Assembly (NCBI RefSeq): GCF_000621165.1
Contig: NZ_JHZA01000001.1
Span: 496,001-560,000, forward strand
Length of the DNA stretch: 64,000 nt
Source: Enterovibrio calviensis DSM 14347
GTDB taxonomy: Bacteria > Pseudomonadota > Gammaproteobacteria > Enterobacterales > Vibrionaceae
Direction: 5' to 3'
The notes under the pieces were generated by a model. The model was not told where the DNA came from. It did not search any database and saw only the letters and a list, made by a program, of their open reading frames with translations. Shown here piece after piece: positions 17,737-26,835 of the stretch; the first letter of the stretch is position 1, and each line of letters starts with the position of its first letter. A program made the translations under genes and the position numbers.

Positions 17737-17769
17737 TATACCCAAGCATCTTTAGGTTACTTGGGTATA
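17737..17769. repeat. Dispersed vibrio-type palindrome, short copy
   Basis: Arms TATACCCAAG and CTTGGGTATA flank a 13-nt centre. Compared with the full copy at 58336-58383, this one lacks an internal 15 nt and differs by one base. It lies between the flp regulatory region and the YeeE-type gene. Confidence 0.7.
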
Positions 17770-17830
17770 GTCAGGCCGCTTGGCTCATTGCGTTAATGGC
17801 AGTTTACTTGTTGCTTGTTATGAGAGGAAA

Positions 17831-18277
17831 TTATTGCGGCTCAGAAAGTGCCTCAGGCGAGGGCTTTGTTGTCATGACATTGACCATGTACATGCCAACC
17901 ACTGTGCTCAATACAAACAGAATAACCGTGCTCGATCCTGAACCCAATGCAGCAATGGCAGGCCCAGGACAAATCCCTGCCAATCCCCAACCCACCCCAA
18001 ATAGTACGGATCCTGAAATCAGTCGAGTATCCATTGCTGTGTTGTCATTGACGCAGAAGGTGTCAGCCAATACAGGCTTAGTTTGCTTACGCACCAAGAA
18101 GAAATAACCCGGCATAAAGACCAGCAAGGCGCCACCCATGACGAAGGCCAAACTCGGGTTCCATTCTCCAAATGCATCCAGAAAACCAATGACATTGGCA
18201 GGGTTAACCATGCCTGAAATCATCATACCAAGCCCAAACAGAACGCCTGAAGTTAGAGCAACAAAGTGTTTCAACAT
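17831..18277 (-). CDS. YeeE/YedE (TsuA-like) transporter half, second subunit
   Basis: 149 residues from the ATG at 18277, preceded by AGGGAG at good spacing; a longer frame from 18307 would overlap the upstream gene. It has four or so membrane segments with GLGMMISGMVNPANVIGFLD and the cysteine motif GWGLAGICPGPA, features of the sulfur-transport family PF04143 (this half is often listed as DUF6691). With its partner it makes a two-gene version of the YeeE transporter, which imports thiosulfate or related sulfur compounds. The exact substrate is inferred. Confidence 0.85.
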   Translation of the reverse strand: MLKHFVALTSGVLFGLGMMISGMVNPANVIGFLDAFGEWNPSLAFVMGGALLVFMPGYFFLVRKQTKPVLADTFCVNDNTAMDTRLISGSVLFGVGWGLAGICPGPAIAALGSGSSTVILFVLSTVVGMYMVNVMTTKPSPEALSEPQ

Positions 18278-18287
18278 CTTTTTCTCC

Positions 18288-18713
18288 CTAGGCGTGAAGA
18301 CGCACAAAGACCGTTAGGAAAGCGGAACCCATAAATATGAGCGTGGCGACGATTGAACGTTTGGACAAACGACCCATCCCACAGATGCCGTGTCCGCTGG
18401 TGCAACCGTTGGCTAGGCGAGTACCGATGCCAACAAGCAAACCTGCACCGATCGCAATCAGTGGCGTCGTGCTGGGCGTAAGCGAGGAAAAGTCGGGGTA
18501 GTTGAATCCAATGAGCGGTGACACTAATCCTGCACCGACCATGCCGCCTAAGAAAAGTAGACGCCATAAAACATCAGACGATTTTGGCTTCAGTAACCCT
18601 CCCGCAATACCGCTGATGCCGGCGATTCGACCGTTGAATGCGAATAACGTCAGTGCAGACACGCCGAGTAGCATACCTCCCAACAGTGCATTCCACGGAA
18701 TTTCAAATGACAT
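18288..18713 (-). CDS. YeeE/YedE (TsuA-like) transporter half, first subunit
   Basis: 141 residues from the ATG at 18713, with AGGAG 5 nt upstream. It has about four membrane segments. Motifs typical of PF04143 are visible: FNGRIAGISGIAGG and the cysteine-bearing ANGCTSGHGICGMGRLS. It ends 10 bp before the second half, so the two are one operon. The pair often accompanies sulfide or persulfide detoxification genes; none are seen here. Confidence 0.87.
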   Translation of the reverse strand: MSFEIPWNALLGGMLLGVSALTLFAFNGRIAGISGIAGGLLKPKSSDVLWRLLFLGGMVGAGLVSPLIGFNYPDFSSLTPSTTPLIAIGAGLLVGIGTRLANGCTSGHGICGMGRLSKRSIVATLIFMGSAFLTVFVRLHA

Positions 18714-19286
18714 AGACACTCCTGTTTATCTTCAATCCAATGTGTGGGCTAACGGTAATGCCCACGCCGTTGCATAAAATAAATCTAATCATTCACCTTA
18801 ATTAAGTCAATTCTAATTTAGTAAATATTAATTTAACTTAGGCTAATGTTTGGTGGCTCCGCGTTCTTGTGATTGGTTCTGGCTTTGTCTTTAAGCCACT
18901 GATTTCATGTTCTTTAGGTTATTTTGGATACACGAGAGTGATAGAGACGAGTAAAGGCCGTTTTTGGATGCAAGAATTTATTGGTGACTTTGCTGAGCTG
19001 GTTGAGATGTTTGGAAGAAAGGAAGCCAAATGAAATGATGAGTGAGTTATGCCTAAAACCCGTATTGGCGGGGGGCGCGCGTGGAAAGTCACACATGCTA
19101 ACCCCCGTTAAATGAAATCAAAAAAGCCGGCTACCGACGGTGGCTAATTCTGCAATGTCCCATTTCCGAACACTTTTTCTTTCGAAACATCGGTCATGCT
19201 GAACACATGCGTCGCAACGCACAAGGCATCATTTTTTTGTTTATCGCGTTTGTTTACATCATCAAGGCTGAATTCGAGGGGATATT
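18714..19286. other. Intergenic region between YeeE pair and DUF4399 gene
   Basis: No gene is supported. The first ~130 bp upstream of the YeeE pair are AT-rich and should contain its promoter. Around 19120-19145 there is a GC-rich segment next to an A run, which could be a weak terminator on the minus strand but has no clean stem. Open frames here are short and lack family features. Confidence 0.4.
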
Positions 19287-19712
19287 ATGAAACACGCACT
19301 GATTTCGTCGCTATTGTTAGTGACCGCGTCTATCTTGCCTTTCTCATCAATGGCAGCCACACCGTCAGCTGCCGATGCAGAAGTCTATTTTGTGGAGCCT
19401 CAGGATGGTCAAACCGTACCTGAAACATTCAAAGTGGTATTTGGGTTGAAAGGCATGGATGTATCGCCTGCGGGTAATAATCAGCCTAACTCTGGTCATC
19501 ATCACTTGTTGATTGATGTAGATTCATTAGCGGATTTCGCGTTGCCCCTGCCTGCTAATGACAATGTTAGACACTTTGGAGGAGGGCAAACTGAGACGAT
19601 GTTGACCCTACCAAAGGGCAAGCACACGCTTCAGTTATTGCTGGGGGATTACTTGCATATTCCTCATGACAAACCCGTGATGTCGGAAAAAATCACTATT
19701 ACCGTAAAGTAA
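19287..19712 (+). CDS. DUF4399 periplasmic protein
   Basis: 141 residues with a signal peptide (ALISSLLLVTASILPFSSMA). The mature part follows the DUF4399 pattern closely: VYFVEPQDGQTV, VVFGLKGMDVSPAG, GHHHLLID, the HFGGGQTET motif and LQLLLGDYLHIPHD. The histidine-rich motifs hint at metal binding, but no function is established. It stands alone and is followed by a strong terminator. Confidence 0.88.
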   Translation: MKHALISSLLLVTASILPFSSMAATPSAADAEVYFVEPQDGQTVPETFKVVFGLKGMDVSPAGNNQPNSGHHHLLIDVDSLADFALPLPANDNVRHFGGGQTETMLTLPKGKHTLQLLLGDYLHIPHDKPVMSEKITITVK

Positions 19713-19742
19713 CGTATTACCGTCAATCAACGTATCAAAGTA

Positions 19743-19776
19743 AAACGCCGTGCTCTCTATTGGGAGCACGGCGTTT
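19743..19776. terminator. Bidirectional terminator between DUF4399 gene and sypR
   Basis: A perfect 13-bp stem (AAACGCCGTGCTC / GAGCACGGCGTTT) with an 8-nt loop and A/T-rich ends on both sides. It lies between convergent genes and can end both the DUF4399 and the syp transcripts. Confidence 0.85.
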
Positions 19777-19833
19777 ATATTAAAATCAGACGTTGAGGCT
19801 TGCTTGTGCCTTGGCTCGGGCTTTCAGTGGTCT

Positions 19834-20493
19834 CTATTGGCCGCGACCGCACACCATGACAACGATGGTACGAACCATAATATGCAGGTCCATTTTCAAC
19901 CAGCTCATTGGCGTAGTTAATGAAAGCGCATACGAATGATCGAATCCCACTTTCGAACGCACATCATCAATGCAGGTATCATAGCCTTGATTGACCTGAG
20001 CGAGCCCTGTGATCCCCGGAGTAACACCATAAGTACGTTCTGCGAAGTAAGGGATCGCATTTTCTAATTTTTGGTAGAAGCCAGGACGTTCTGGGCGCGG
20101 ACCAATAATTGACATATCACCAACTAAAACATTGATGAACTGTGGAATCTCATCCAAACGGGTTTTTCTTAGAAAACGGCCAACACGGGTGACTCGAGGA
20201 TCGGTTTTGGTTGCCCATGTTGCGCCTGTCACGCTTTCGGCGTCAGTACGCATGGTGCGGAATTTGATCATCGGGAACAGCAAACTTTTATCAGGCAGTG
20301 CGCGACCAATGCGCATTTGGCTGAAGAATACAGGTCCACGACTGTCGAGCTTGATGGCGAGAGCAATCAAAGGGAACAAAGGCAGTGTCAGACCGAGGCC
20401 AATCAGAGAAAACAGAATATCAAAACCACGTTTTGCTTTTGCCGTTACTGGGCTGATATCGCTGTTTACGTTCAAGTTCATGCTGATATTCAT
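19834..20493 (-). CDS. sypR: SypR: initiating phosphoglycosyl transferase
   Basis: 219 residues, the bacterial sugar transferase family (PF02397, WcaJ/WbaP catalytic type). One N-terminal re-entrant helix (FDILFSLIGLGLTLPLFPLIAL) is followed by RGPVFFSQ, KFRTM and the DEIPQFINVLVGDMS and GPRPERP motifs. It would move the first sugar phosphate onto undecaprenyl phosphate at the inner membrane, starting the Syp repeat unit. It overlaps sypQ by 4 bp and is the last gene of the locus, as in V. fischeri. Confidence 0.93.
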   Translation of the reverse strand: MNISMNLNVNSDISPVTAKAKRGFDILFSLIGLGLTLPLFPLIALAIKLDSRGPVFFSQMRIGRALPDKSLLFPMIKFRTMRTDAESVTGATWATKTDPRVTRVGRFLRKTRLDEIPQFINVLVGDMSIIGPRPERPGFYQKLENAIPYFAERTYGVTPGITGLAQVNQGYDTCIDDVRSKVGFDHSYALSLTTPMSWLKMDLHIMVRTIVVMVCGRGQ

Positions 20494-21716
20494 AGTGATT
20501 TATCCTTATTATAAGTCTTTGATTCCTCGGAGACACGCGTCCATCGTCCTGTCTCCAAACCTGTTATGTAACGCAATGTACCTATTAGGTTTGCCGTGTG
20601 ACCTGTCACTAAGTATGACAAAGCTTTTGCAATGCTGCTTTTTGGTTTATAGCCAGCAATACGGCAAAACCCGATGGCTACGTAGATAGTGGTTTGCCCC
20701 GCGGCTGCCAAGGCAAAAAAGCTGTTGGATGGCGCGAGGAACGCGCTCCCTAATAACGCGGTGATCATAATAAATGGCATGAGCACACGCAGACCTTTAC
20801 CCGACGCAAATGTGAAGGCGACGCCACCACGAAGAGGGTTGAGCAAAGGCAGTAATCTTGTGAGCTGTTGATAGTTACCGGCGCCAATGCGAAGGCGACG
20901 GCGAAAGTCTTGCGCGGTATTTGTCGGCTCAAGTTCGACCGCTTGAATCGAGTCGTGAATATCAGCGCGAAAGCCTTTTTCCACAATTTGCATCGGCAGA
21001 ACAAAATCGTCATTGATGGTGTCGCCTGCCAGTGGTGTGAACAGTTTGCGGCGAATGAAATACAACGCTCCGTGAGCACCCAGAGATGAACCGAGTTGTG
21101 CTTCATTACGTTGGATCTTTGTTTGGTAATCCCAGTACTTCTGCTCGCCATCTTCTGCTTTGATTAAGCAGTAGCGGCTGTTAAGTACGCCAACGTTTTC
21201 ATCGCTAAAGTGATGCGCTGCGATGTAGAAAGCATCGATTGAAATCAAAGCCGAAATATCGCTCAGTGCCACAATGTCGCCTTGAACGTGAGGCATGGTG
21301 TTGTTGATCACCGCCACTTTTCCCGCGTTGTCGGCGTATTCAATCACAGTGACATCAAGGTGTTTGCAGAGTGCCTCTTCAGCGGTGCGTCTTGCAATGT
21401 TAGCGGTTTCATCCGTGCAACCGTCGCAAGCAAGTACCACATGGATTTTATTGCTTGGGTAGTCCAATGCAGCAAGGTTACGGATCTTATCGGCAATCCA
21501 TTTTTCTTCATTGTAAGCCGGCATCAGGACGCTGATGGTTGGCAAATCAATATCGTCGACACTGTTCTGGTAGCCACGAGCAGGAGTGGTCGTCTCGGTG
21601 TTTTGCGAAGCCGTATCACGGACCAAGACTTTCAGTAGCAGTGGGTAACCCACGTGATGGTAAATCACCAAAATAATACTGATGGTGGTTAGCCAGAATA
21701 TGATTTCATGCGCCAT
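20490..21716 (-). CDS. sypQ: SypQ: membrane glycosyltransferase family 2
   Basis: 408 residues. An N-terminal membrane helix precedes a GT2 domain (SVLMPAYNEEKWI, LACDGCTDET, DDFVLPMQI, and an acceptor-site-like RRRLRIGAGNYQQL). Three or four C-terminal membrane segments follow. The layout resembles processive or chain-forming enzymes such as PgaC/IcaA, though here it acts in a lipid-linked pathway. It overlaps sypP by 11 bp and sypR by 4 bp. Confidence 0.9.
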   Translation of the reverse strand: MAHEIIFWLTTISIILVIYHHVGYPLLLKVLVRDTASQNTETTTPARGYQNSVDDIDLPTISVLMPAYNEEKWIADKIRNLAALDYPSNKIHVVLACDGCTDETANIARRTAEEALCKHLDVTVIEYADNAGKVAVINNTMPHVQGDIVALSDISALISIDAFYIAAHHFSDENVGVLNSRYCLIKAEDGEQKYWDYQTKIQRNEAQLGSSLGAHGALYFIRRKLFTPLAGDTINDDFVLPMQIVEKGFRADIHDSIQAVELEPTNTAQDFRRRLRIGAGNYQQLTRLLPLLNPLRGGVAFTFASGKGLRVLMPFIMITALLGSAFLAPSNSFFALAAAGQTTIYVAIGFCRIAGYKPKSSIAKALSYLVTGHTANLIGTLRYITGLETGRWTRVSEESKTYNKDKSL

Positions 21717-22788
21717 GACAAAGCCCCTCAGTCAAAGAGTCGTAAGCACTCGCCATGGTGCGGATATCTGCGTGATTCGTAACAAAAGCACGAGGGTTTG
21801 ATGGGGTGGCACCGTGTAGGCAGTGAATGATTTTTTCCGCCATGTCACTGGCATCCCCCGCCTTCAATAAACATCCCGATTCTGGACACAGTGTTTCGCT
21901 GGCTCCACCCACATTGGTGACCGCTGTCGGGATGCCACATGCCTGCGCTTCTAACGGTGCGAGAGGGAAACCTTCGTTGAAAGAAGGGAGGCAGAATAGA
22001 TCGAGTGATTGATAGAACTTCGGCATGTTTTCAACATGACCGAGAAAATGAACGCGCTCGCTAAGATTGAGCTGATTGGCTTGGTCTTTCAATGTAGCTT
22101 CCATCGAGCCCGACCCCGCAATGACCAGATGCACATGGTTAGGTAATTCAGCCATGGCAGAAATCAACACCGAGTGCCCTTTCACTTCTTCAAGTCGTCC
22201 GCTGGCACCCACTAGCTTGATGGCATTAGGTAGCTTCATGGCGGCGCGTGCCGTTGGTTTGTGGCCGGGGATGTATTTAGAAGTATCTACACCGTTTTTG
22301 ATAACCAGAACGTCTTGCATACCAGACAAAGAAGACAGCGCATGAGCGACGATGTCAGCATCTGCGACGCAGACGGGTTTGCCAAAAAAAGACACGATGC
22401 GATGCAACACTTGGTGGCGTTTGTTGCTGTAATGCCATGCGTCATGCTCGGTGTGGACATGTGGAATCTTGCTTAGAAACGCAGCAAGACCGCCGTAGAA
22501 GTAAGGGCCGATGTGATGGGTGTGAATAAGATCGGCGTTGAGTGATGTCAGTATGTTTTTCAGTGCGAGAACAGGTGATAGTGAAAACTCGGGTGCTTTG
22601 TTCATAAACACCAACTGATCTTCAAATTCACGAAGTCGAGGCCATGCAGCAATCGCCGTTTCAGCATCACCTTCTAGGCTGACAATCTTCATTGCATGAC
22701 CGTGGTTCGAGAATTTCATCAACTCTAAGGCCATGACTTCGAGTCCGCCTGGTTTGAGATGCTGTACGACTTGAACAATGGTCTTCAT
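21706..22788 (-). CDS. sypP: SypP: glycosyltransferase family 4
   Basis: 360 residues with GT-B folds: an N-terminal QHLKPGGLEVMA segment and a C-terminal GT4 domain with GRLEEVKGHSVLI and the E-x7-E region (NEGFPLAPLEAQACG). It is cytoplasmic and adds a sugar to the lipid-linked repeat. It has its own sigma-54-type promoter at 22829-22844 with a palindrome 74 bp further upstream, so sypP-Q-R form a separate transcription unit, as I recall for V. fischeri. Confidence 0.9.
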   Translation of the reverse strand: MKTIVQVVQHLKPGGLEVMALELMKFSNHGHAMKIVSLEGDAETAIAAWPRLREFEDQLVFMNKAPEFSLSPVLALKNILTSLNADLIHTHHIGPYFYGGLAAFLSKIPHVHTEHDAWHYSNKRHQVLHRIVSFFGKPVCVADADIVAHALSSLSGMQDVLVIKNGVDTSKYIPGHKPTARAAMKLPNAIKLVGASGRLEEVKGHSVLISAMAELPNHVHLVIAGSGSMEATLKDQANQLNLSERVHFLGHVENMPKFYQSLDLFCLPSFNEGFPLAPLEAQACGIPTAVTNVGGASETLCPESGCLLKAGDASDMAEKIIHCLHGATPSNPRAFVTNHADIRTMASAYDSLTEGLCHGA

Positions 22789-22828
22789 GACAACCTCGTT
22801 GAAAGTGACTGAGTACTGTTATGGGTAT

Positions 22829-22844
22829 TGCAGAAGGCGTGCCA
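22829..22844 (-). promoter_or_regulatory. Sigma-54 promoter of sypP
   Basis: On the minus strand the site reads TGGCACGCCTTCTGCA, an excellent -24/-12 match (TGGCACG-N5-TGCA) with GG and GC 10 bp apart. The expected transcript start is ~30 nt upstream of the sypP ATG. Confidence 0.85.
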
Positions 22845-22917
22845 AGTTTTATTTGGCACTTAACCCTCTGATTTTTAGTGATAACCTAAAATTGGACTCA
22901 TATGCCTTTCGTACCTT

Positions 22918-22933
22918 TCTCATTATGAGAGTC
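22918..22933. promoter_or_regulatory. Candidate SypG enhancer upstream of sypP
   Basis: Palindromic TCTCATTATGAGAGTC starts 74 bp upstream of the first base of the -24 element. It differs by one base from the site upstream of sypI (32956-32971), which has the same spacing. The TTCTCANNNTG core agrees with my recollection of the V. fischeri SypG-binding element. Confidence 0.7.
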
Positions 22934-22943
22934 GCTTTGACGA

Positions 22944-25304
22944 TTAGCGTGTCAACGTGATGATCTGCTGTCGCCATATTTCAAGTTGTTGAGGTGTCAC
23001 TGCCAACATGGCATTCCATGTAGTAGGGACTTCGCGCTGAAGTTGCGTGAGTAGTTGCTTTGCTTGAGGGTTGGATTGCGCTTGGCGTTCTAGCCACAGT
23101 ATCCAGCGGTAATCCGTTATGCCCTGCATGATGTCGTAAAGCCTTATGTTAATGTCAGGCTCTTCTGGGCAAGGGTCGTTAGACGGGTAAAGGAACTGCA
23201 CGTCATATTCGCGTCCGTCTGTGGGGTCGAACGGGTCGGCGGTGGGCATGCGGCCGTGCCATTTCAAAAATCCATCAGCATCAGACTGCCAAAGGTAAAA
23301 GCCTGCTGCTGCGCGTGGGTTGGGTAAGTTGTATAACCAAACCTCACGATCATCACCTTGTGCTTGCTGAATTTCGTTTTTATCAATACCAAAGCCGTCG
23401 TTGATCAGCACCAAATCGAACATTGAAAGGTATTCTCTGTCTTTGTCATGGTTGAGGTGACCTGCCAGTTTGGCGCTAGGTGCAAACATGGAAAACTGGC
23501 GATGCATGTCTTTAAACAGGTCAACATTGCCGGGGTTGCTGGGTTCATCGGCAATAGACCAATAAGGCGAAGGCTGAAGCCTGCTTTTGTGTTGAGACTC
23601 AATATGCGAAATCACATTGGCCGCATTTCCTGCACCTAAGGATTGGGTGAGCCTTTTGGCAGGTGCATAGGCCATGGCAGACTGAAAACCCATTTCATTG
23701 AGCTTGATGGAAAGCGTCTCGAACTCGGCTTTTGCATCGTCATTGCTGGGTGTGGGGTAGGGCGGAGAAATGCCCGTTAAGCCTAGTTTTCTCAAAAAGG
23801 TCAGGTCGCACATCATGGCCTGCTGGCCCAAGGGGGCGAGATCTTTAAACCACCCAAAGTGAACGGGTTGTTCAAGATAAATCCCAACAGGTTTTGCCAT
23901 GTCAGGTAGCGCCACATTAACCACATCAACAGAAAAAGCGGTATTGAGAGTCTTGCCTTGCAAGATGATTGAGAGTTCGCCGTGATATATGCCAGGCGGT
24001 GTGCCTTCTGGTACATCAACACGCACCACCATTTTTCTTGGCATGGCGACGCCTTCGTTTTCTGGCATGAGTCCATGACGCAGATAATCATCGTTAGCTT
24101 CAAGTAAGGTAGAAGACAGGTGCGTACGCGTTAACTGCCATTGGCTCCAGTGCCAGTTAGATGGAATGGTCATGCCATTCAGTGAGGGCTGACGCAGCAT
24201 AACCATAGGAGCCCCTTTAATGTTGCCTTGTTCAAACATGAACTGCACAACGGCAGATGTGCCAGGCGCTGCGGTCGCTGGTGAGCTATCCGTATTCAGA
24301 CGAGGTTGCCCGGTTGGCCACTTTTTCCAATTGGCGATGGGCCAGCTTTTCTCCCACCATGCTTTGCGTTGGCGAGTGAGCATGCTCAGTACCAGCGGAT
24401 TACTCTGGGGAACGGCGAGAATGCCGCTCAAAAACTGCGCATCGGTTGAATCGCCACTTAGTCTTAATATCACCGGTCCACCATCACTCGTGACATTGAA
24501 AGTGACGCGGTCACTTTTTCTTTCGCCGTAGTGATCCCAACTGCTACTGTTTGGAGAAATATCGGTGTTTTGTCGACCGAGATAAACCGACTCAATCCAT
24601 TCGGTGGGTGACAAGCGCTGAGTGAACACTGACGTTCCATTGGCTGTGATTTTTCGCTCTAGAGGGTGAGGCAAGTACTCCCATTCTCCCGCATCACGCA
24701 ACCACAATGTGATTTGCCAATCTCCCGCAGGCAACGGTAAGGCGGCGGTTTCAATCCCACGGATACCATCGATGGTTAACGCGTCAACCGCTTGAGCGCG
24801 AGCACCGCGATCGATCGCATTCAACCCGCGACCCGTGAGTAGGCCTGATTTGACGGTGAGTGGCTGAAATCCGGGCCATATGGCGCTGCCTTCTGGCCCC
24901 AGATCCCATGCATATACGTTTTTTCCTAACGGTTTTGGTGTTTCTACTCGCGCTTCTGACAGTGCAAACCCGCGTGGTGTGCTGCCAGCAAAAATGATGA
25001 TTTGCTCTAGTGCGCTGAGATCAAGTTGCCTTCCGCTGGGGGTGCGAAGGCTTGCAAAGGAGATCTGCAATTCAAAGCTGCCTTTGGGGATCACGCGTTC
25101 TATGTTGGCGCGATCGGAGTAACCTGGGTTGACGCTATCATCAGCACGTACCACCACGATGACATCGTCCGAAGATAGATTATTGCCAGACACCATGAGC
25201 ATGCTGGTTTGAGAGACCTGCGATAAATCCTGTTTGTCTAACCTGAGATCGGCAAGCGCAGGCGTGCAGACCATAAGCGTGAGTGAAAGTAGCCAATATT
25301 TCAT
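22944..25304 (-). CDS. Secreted DUF4091-like putative glycoside hydrolase inside the syp locus
   Basis: 786 residues with a signal peptide (KYWLLSLTLMVCTPALA). Residues ~20-460 are beta-rich accessory modules. Residues ~470-760 look like a (beta/alpha)-barrel of the DUF4091 type: GLTGISPPYP, WSIADEPSNPG (possible catalytic Glu587 in the DEP motif), a GFYLWQSDADGFLKWHG segment and a C-terminal GITDYRWILWLE. It starts 37 bp after sypO and probably shares that transcript. I do not recall a gene here in V. fischeri syp. A glycosidase that trims or releases the Syp polymer in the periplasm or outside is a reasonable inference; substrate and activity are unknown. Confidence 0.68.
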   Translation of the reverse strand: MKYWLLSLTLMVCTPALADLRLDKQDLSQVSQTSMLMVSGNNLSSDDVIVVVRADDSVNPGYSDRANIERVIPKGSFELQISFASLRTPSGRQLDLSALEQIIIFAGSTPRGFALSEARVETPKPLGKNVYAWDLGPEGSAIWPGFQPLTVKSGLLTGRGLNAIDRGARAQAVDALTIDGIRGIETAALPLPAGDWQITLWLRDAGEWEYLPHPLERKITANGTSVFTQRLSPTEWIESVYLGRQNTDISPNSSSWDHYGERKSDRVTFNVTSDGGPVILRLSGDSTDAQFLSGILAVPQSNPLVLSMLTRQRKAWWEKSWPIANWKKWPTGQPRLNTDSSPATAAPGTSAVVQFMFEQGNIKGAPMVMLRQPSLNGMTIPSNWHWSQWQLTRTHLSSTLLEANDDYLRHGLMPENEGVAMPRKMVVRVDVPEGTPPGIYHGELSIILQGKTLNTAFSVDVVNVALPDMAKPVGIYLEQPVHFGWFKDLAPLGQQAMMCDLTFLRKLGLTGISPPYPTPSNDDAKAEFETLSIKLNEMGFQSAMAYAPAKRLTQSLGAGNAANVISHIESQHKSRLQPSPYWSIADEPSNPGNVDLFKDMHRQFSMFAPSAKLAGHLNHDKDREYLSMFDLVLINDGFGIDKNEIQQAQGDDREVWLYNLPNPRAAAGFYLWQSDADGFLKWHGRMPTADPFDPTDGREYDVQFLYPSNDPCPEEPDINIRLYDIMQGITDYRWILWLERQAQSNPQAKQLLTQLQREVPTTWNAMLAVTPQQLEIWRQQIITLTR

Positions 25305-25341
25305 CGTCTCGCCTCATTCATACTTGTGTGTTTTCGTGGGT

Positions 25342-26835
25342 TTAATTGATGTCGATGATTTTCCCGCTTGATGGCGGCGTACCGGCGTTGTTAGGCAAGG
25401 GCGGGAACTCAGCAACGATTCTCGGAACACGAGTAAGTACGGGGGTTCCTGTTATTGCTTCCAGGGTGGAAATCCGGCGGATAGTGGTATCTGTCAGCTC
25501 TAGTATCACTGCCATGCCACACCCCAAGAATATGCCGCCAATTAGGCCTGCAATGGTGAAGACCAGCAGAGGAAGGTTACTCGGGACACCCGGTGAATAG
25601 GGTCGGTCGATGATTTTGATACGCTTATCTTGCTCGAAGACACCGAGCGAACTGGTAAGGCGCGCCATTTCATGGCGTTCGAGTAATTCTTGAAACAGTT
25701 GACGCTTCACTTCAAGGTCTCGTTCTAACTTGCGAATCTTCTGCTCTTTTTCGCCAGATTGGTTGGTTTTCACTTCCAAGGTGGCAATCATGTTTTTTAA
25801 GCTGATGGTTTCTTCATCTAAGGTCTCGACCTTGCTTCTGGCGAGCTGAAGGTTTTCCAACTGTGAGATCAACAATGGCTGTGACTCGGTGCTCGAATCA
25901 ATCACGGCGCTGCTGGCAATATCCCAAAGTTTATCGGTATCCACCGGTTGCTGTGTCGAGGAAAGAAGTTGAGTACGTTGCTCTTCAAGACGACGTAAGT
26001 TCCTCAATGCGCCTTGTACCAGGCTGTGTTTGTCTGTGTAGCGTGATTTGAGCATGGCCAATTCACTGCGATGTTGGACGATTTGATCTTCTATGCGGCC
26101 GATGACGGGGTTGGTACTGGATAGTTGCTCATCAAGGCCACCAAGGCTTCGTCTTGCGCCTGCCATTTCGGCTTGTTTTTCCGATAGGCGCTGCTTTAGC
26201 TGCTCAATACGGGCGTAGTTCGCCAATTGAAGCTCGGGTAAACCGTCTGCGTGCTTGCTGCGAAAGTCCGAAAGGGCGGCTTCCGCTTTGTCGAGTTCTT
26301 CTCGGCGGTAAGTAATGTGCTCAGAAAGGAATTCGCTGGAATCTTTCATCGAAGAACGTTCTGGCGCGAGCAATTCTTCAATCACGTGGTCGCTGACTAT
26401 CTGCAGGGTTTCTTTCATGCCTGCCGGTGTTGATGAGCGGTATTCAATGCGAATAACGTCTTTACCGATCGTCGACATGGTTAGCCCGTAGGACAACTTC
26501 GCAATGGTTTCATCAACCGTTGCTGGGTCAGAATCTGCGTCAATCATCCCTTGATCGAGCGCCACTTTCCCCAGAATGTGTCGGCTATGCAGCAGCGTTT
26601 GTAGGCCACTAAAGCGCTCTTTCATTTGTGAGGAAACGGATAAGTCTTCAAGAAACGGGTTCATTTTAGAGGTTTCTTGGACCAGCATAGTTGTGTGGGA
26701 ATTGTACTTTTTGGGTGTGATCAGCCCAATGGCCGTGCCCATTAACGGGAAAATGATAATGGGCATCATAATGACGTAGCGACGACGCCACGCGCCATCA
26801 AGTAAGATCAGCAACTTATACGTGAGTGTGTTCAT
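25342..26835 (-). CDS. sypO: SypO: Wzz-type polysaccharide chain-length/co-polymerase protein
   Basis: 497 residues from the ATG at 26835, which overlaps the sypN stop (ATGA). An N-terminal membrane helix (RRRYVIMMPIIIFPLMGTAI) and a C-terminal one (LPLLVFTIAGLIGGIFLG) bracket a large periplasmic coiled-coil region (residues ~150-400). Wzz and GNVR-type features are present. There is no cytoplasmic kinase domain; SypD is the separate ATPase-like partner. It sets chain length and links polymerisation to export. Confidence 0.9.
   Translation of the reverse strand: MNTLTYKLLILLDGAWRRRYVIMMPIIIFPLMGTAIGLITPKKYNSHTTMLVQETSKMNPFLEDLSVSSQMKERFSGLQTLLHSRHILGKVALDQGMIDADSDPATVDETIAKLSYGLTMSTIGKDVIRIEYRSSTPAGMKETLQIVSDHVIEELLAPERSSMKDSSEFLSEHITYRREELDKAEAALSDFRSKHADGLPELQLANYARIEQLKQRLSEKQAEMAGARRSLGGLDEQLSSTNPVIGRIEDQIVQHRSELAMLKSRYTDKHSLVQGALRNLRRLEEQRTQLLSSTQQPVDTDKLWDIASSAVIDSSTESQPLLISQLENLQLARSKVETLDEETISLKNMIATLEVKTNQSGEKEQKIRKLERDLEVKRQLFQELLERHEMARLTSSLGVFEQDKRIKIIDRPYSPGVPSNLPLLVFTIAGLIGGIFLGCGMAVILELTDTTIRRISTLEAITGTPVLTRVPRIVAEFPPLPNNAGTPPSSGKIIDIN

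Larger units (their letters stand above)
17001..17830. other. Long AT-rich regulatory region upstream of flp
   Basis: No convincing gene is seen in these ~830 bp. The stretch is much more AT-rich than its neighbours and contains two separate inverted repeats (17342-17391 and 17496-17522). It also holds several copies of the hexamer AAACCA (17288, 17313, 17345, and inverted at 17383) and a dispersed vibrio-type palindrome at 17737. It should hold the Tad operon promoter and sites for regulators or nucleoid proteins. I could not fix a -10/-35 pair with confidence. Confidence 0.6.

Noticed and set aside
18914-19096. A 60-residue minus-strand frame in the gap before the DUF4399 gene
   Set aside because: No ribosome-binding site, no recognisable motif, and too short to stand on its own.
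19115-19145. GC-rich segment beside an A run as a terminator
   Set aside because: Only short and mismatched pairings can be drawn, so no clean stem supports it.
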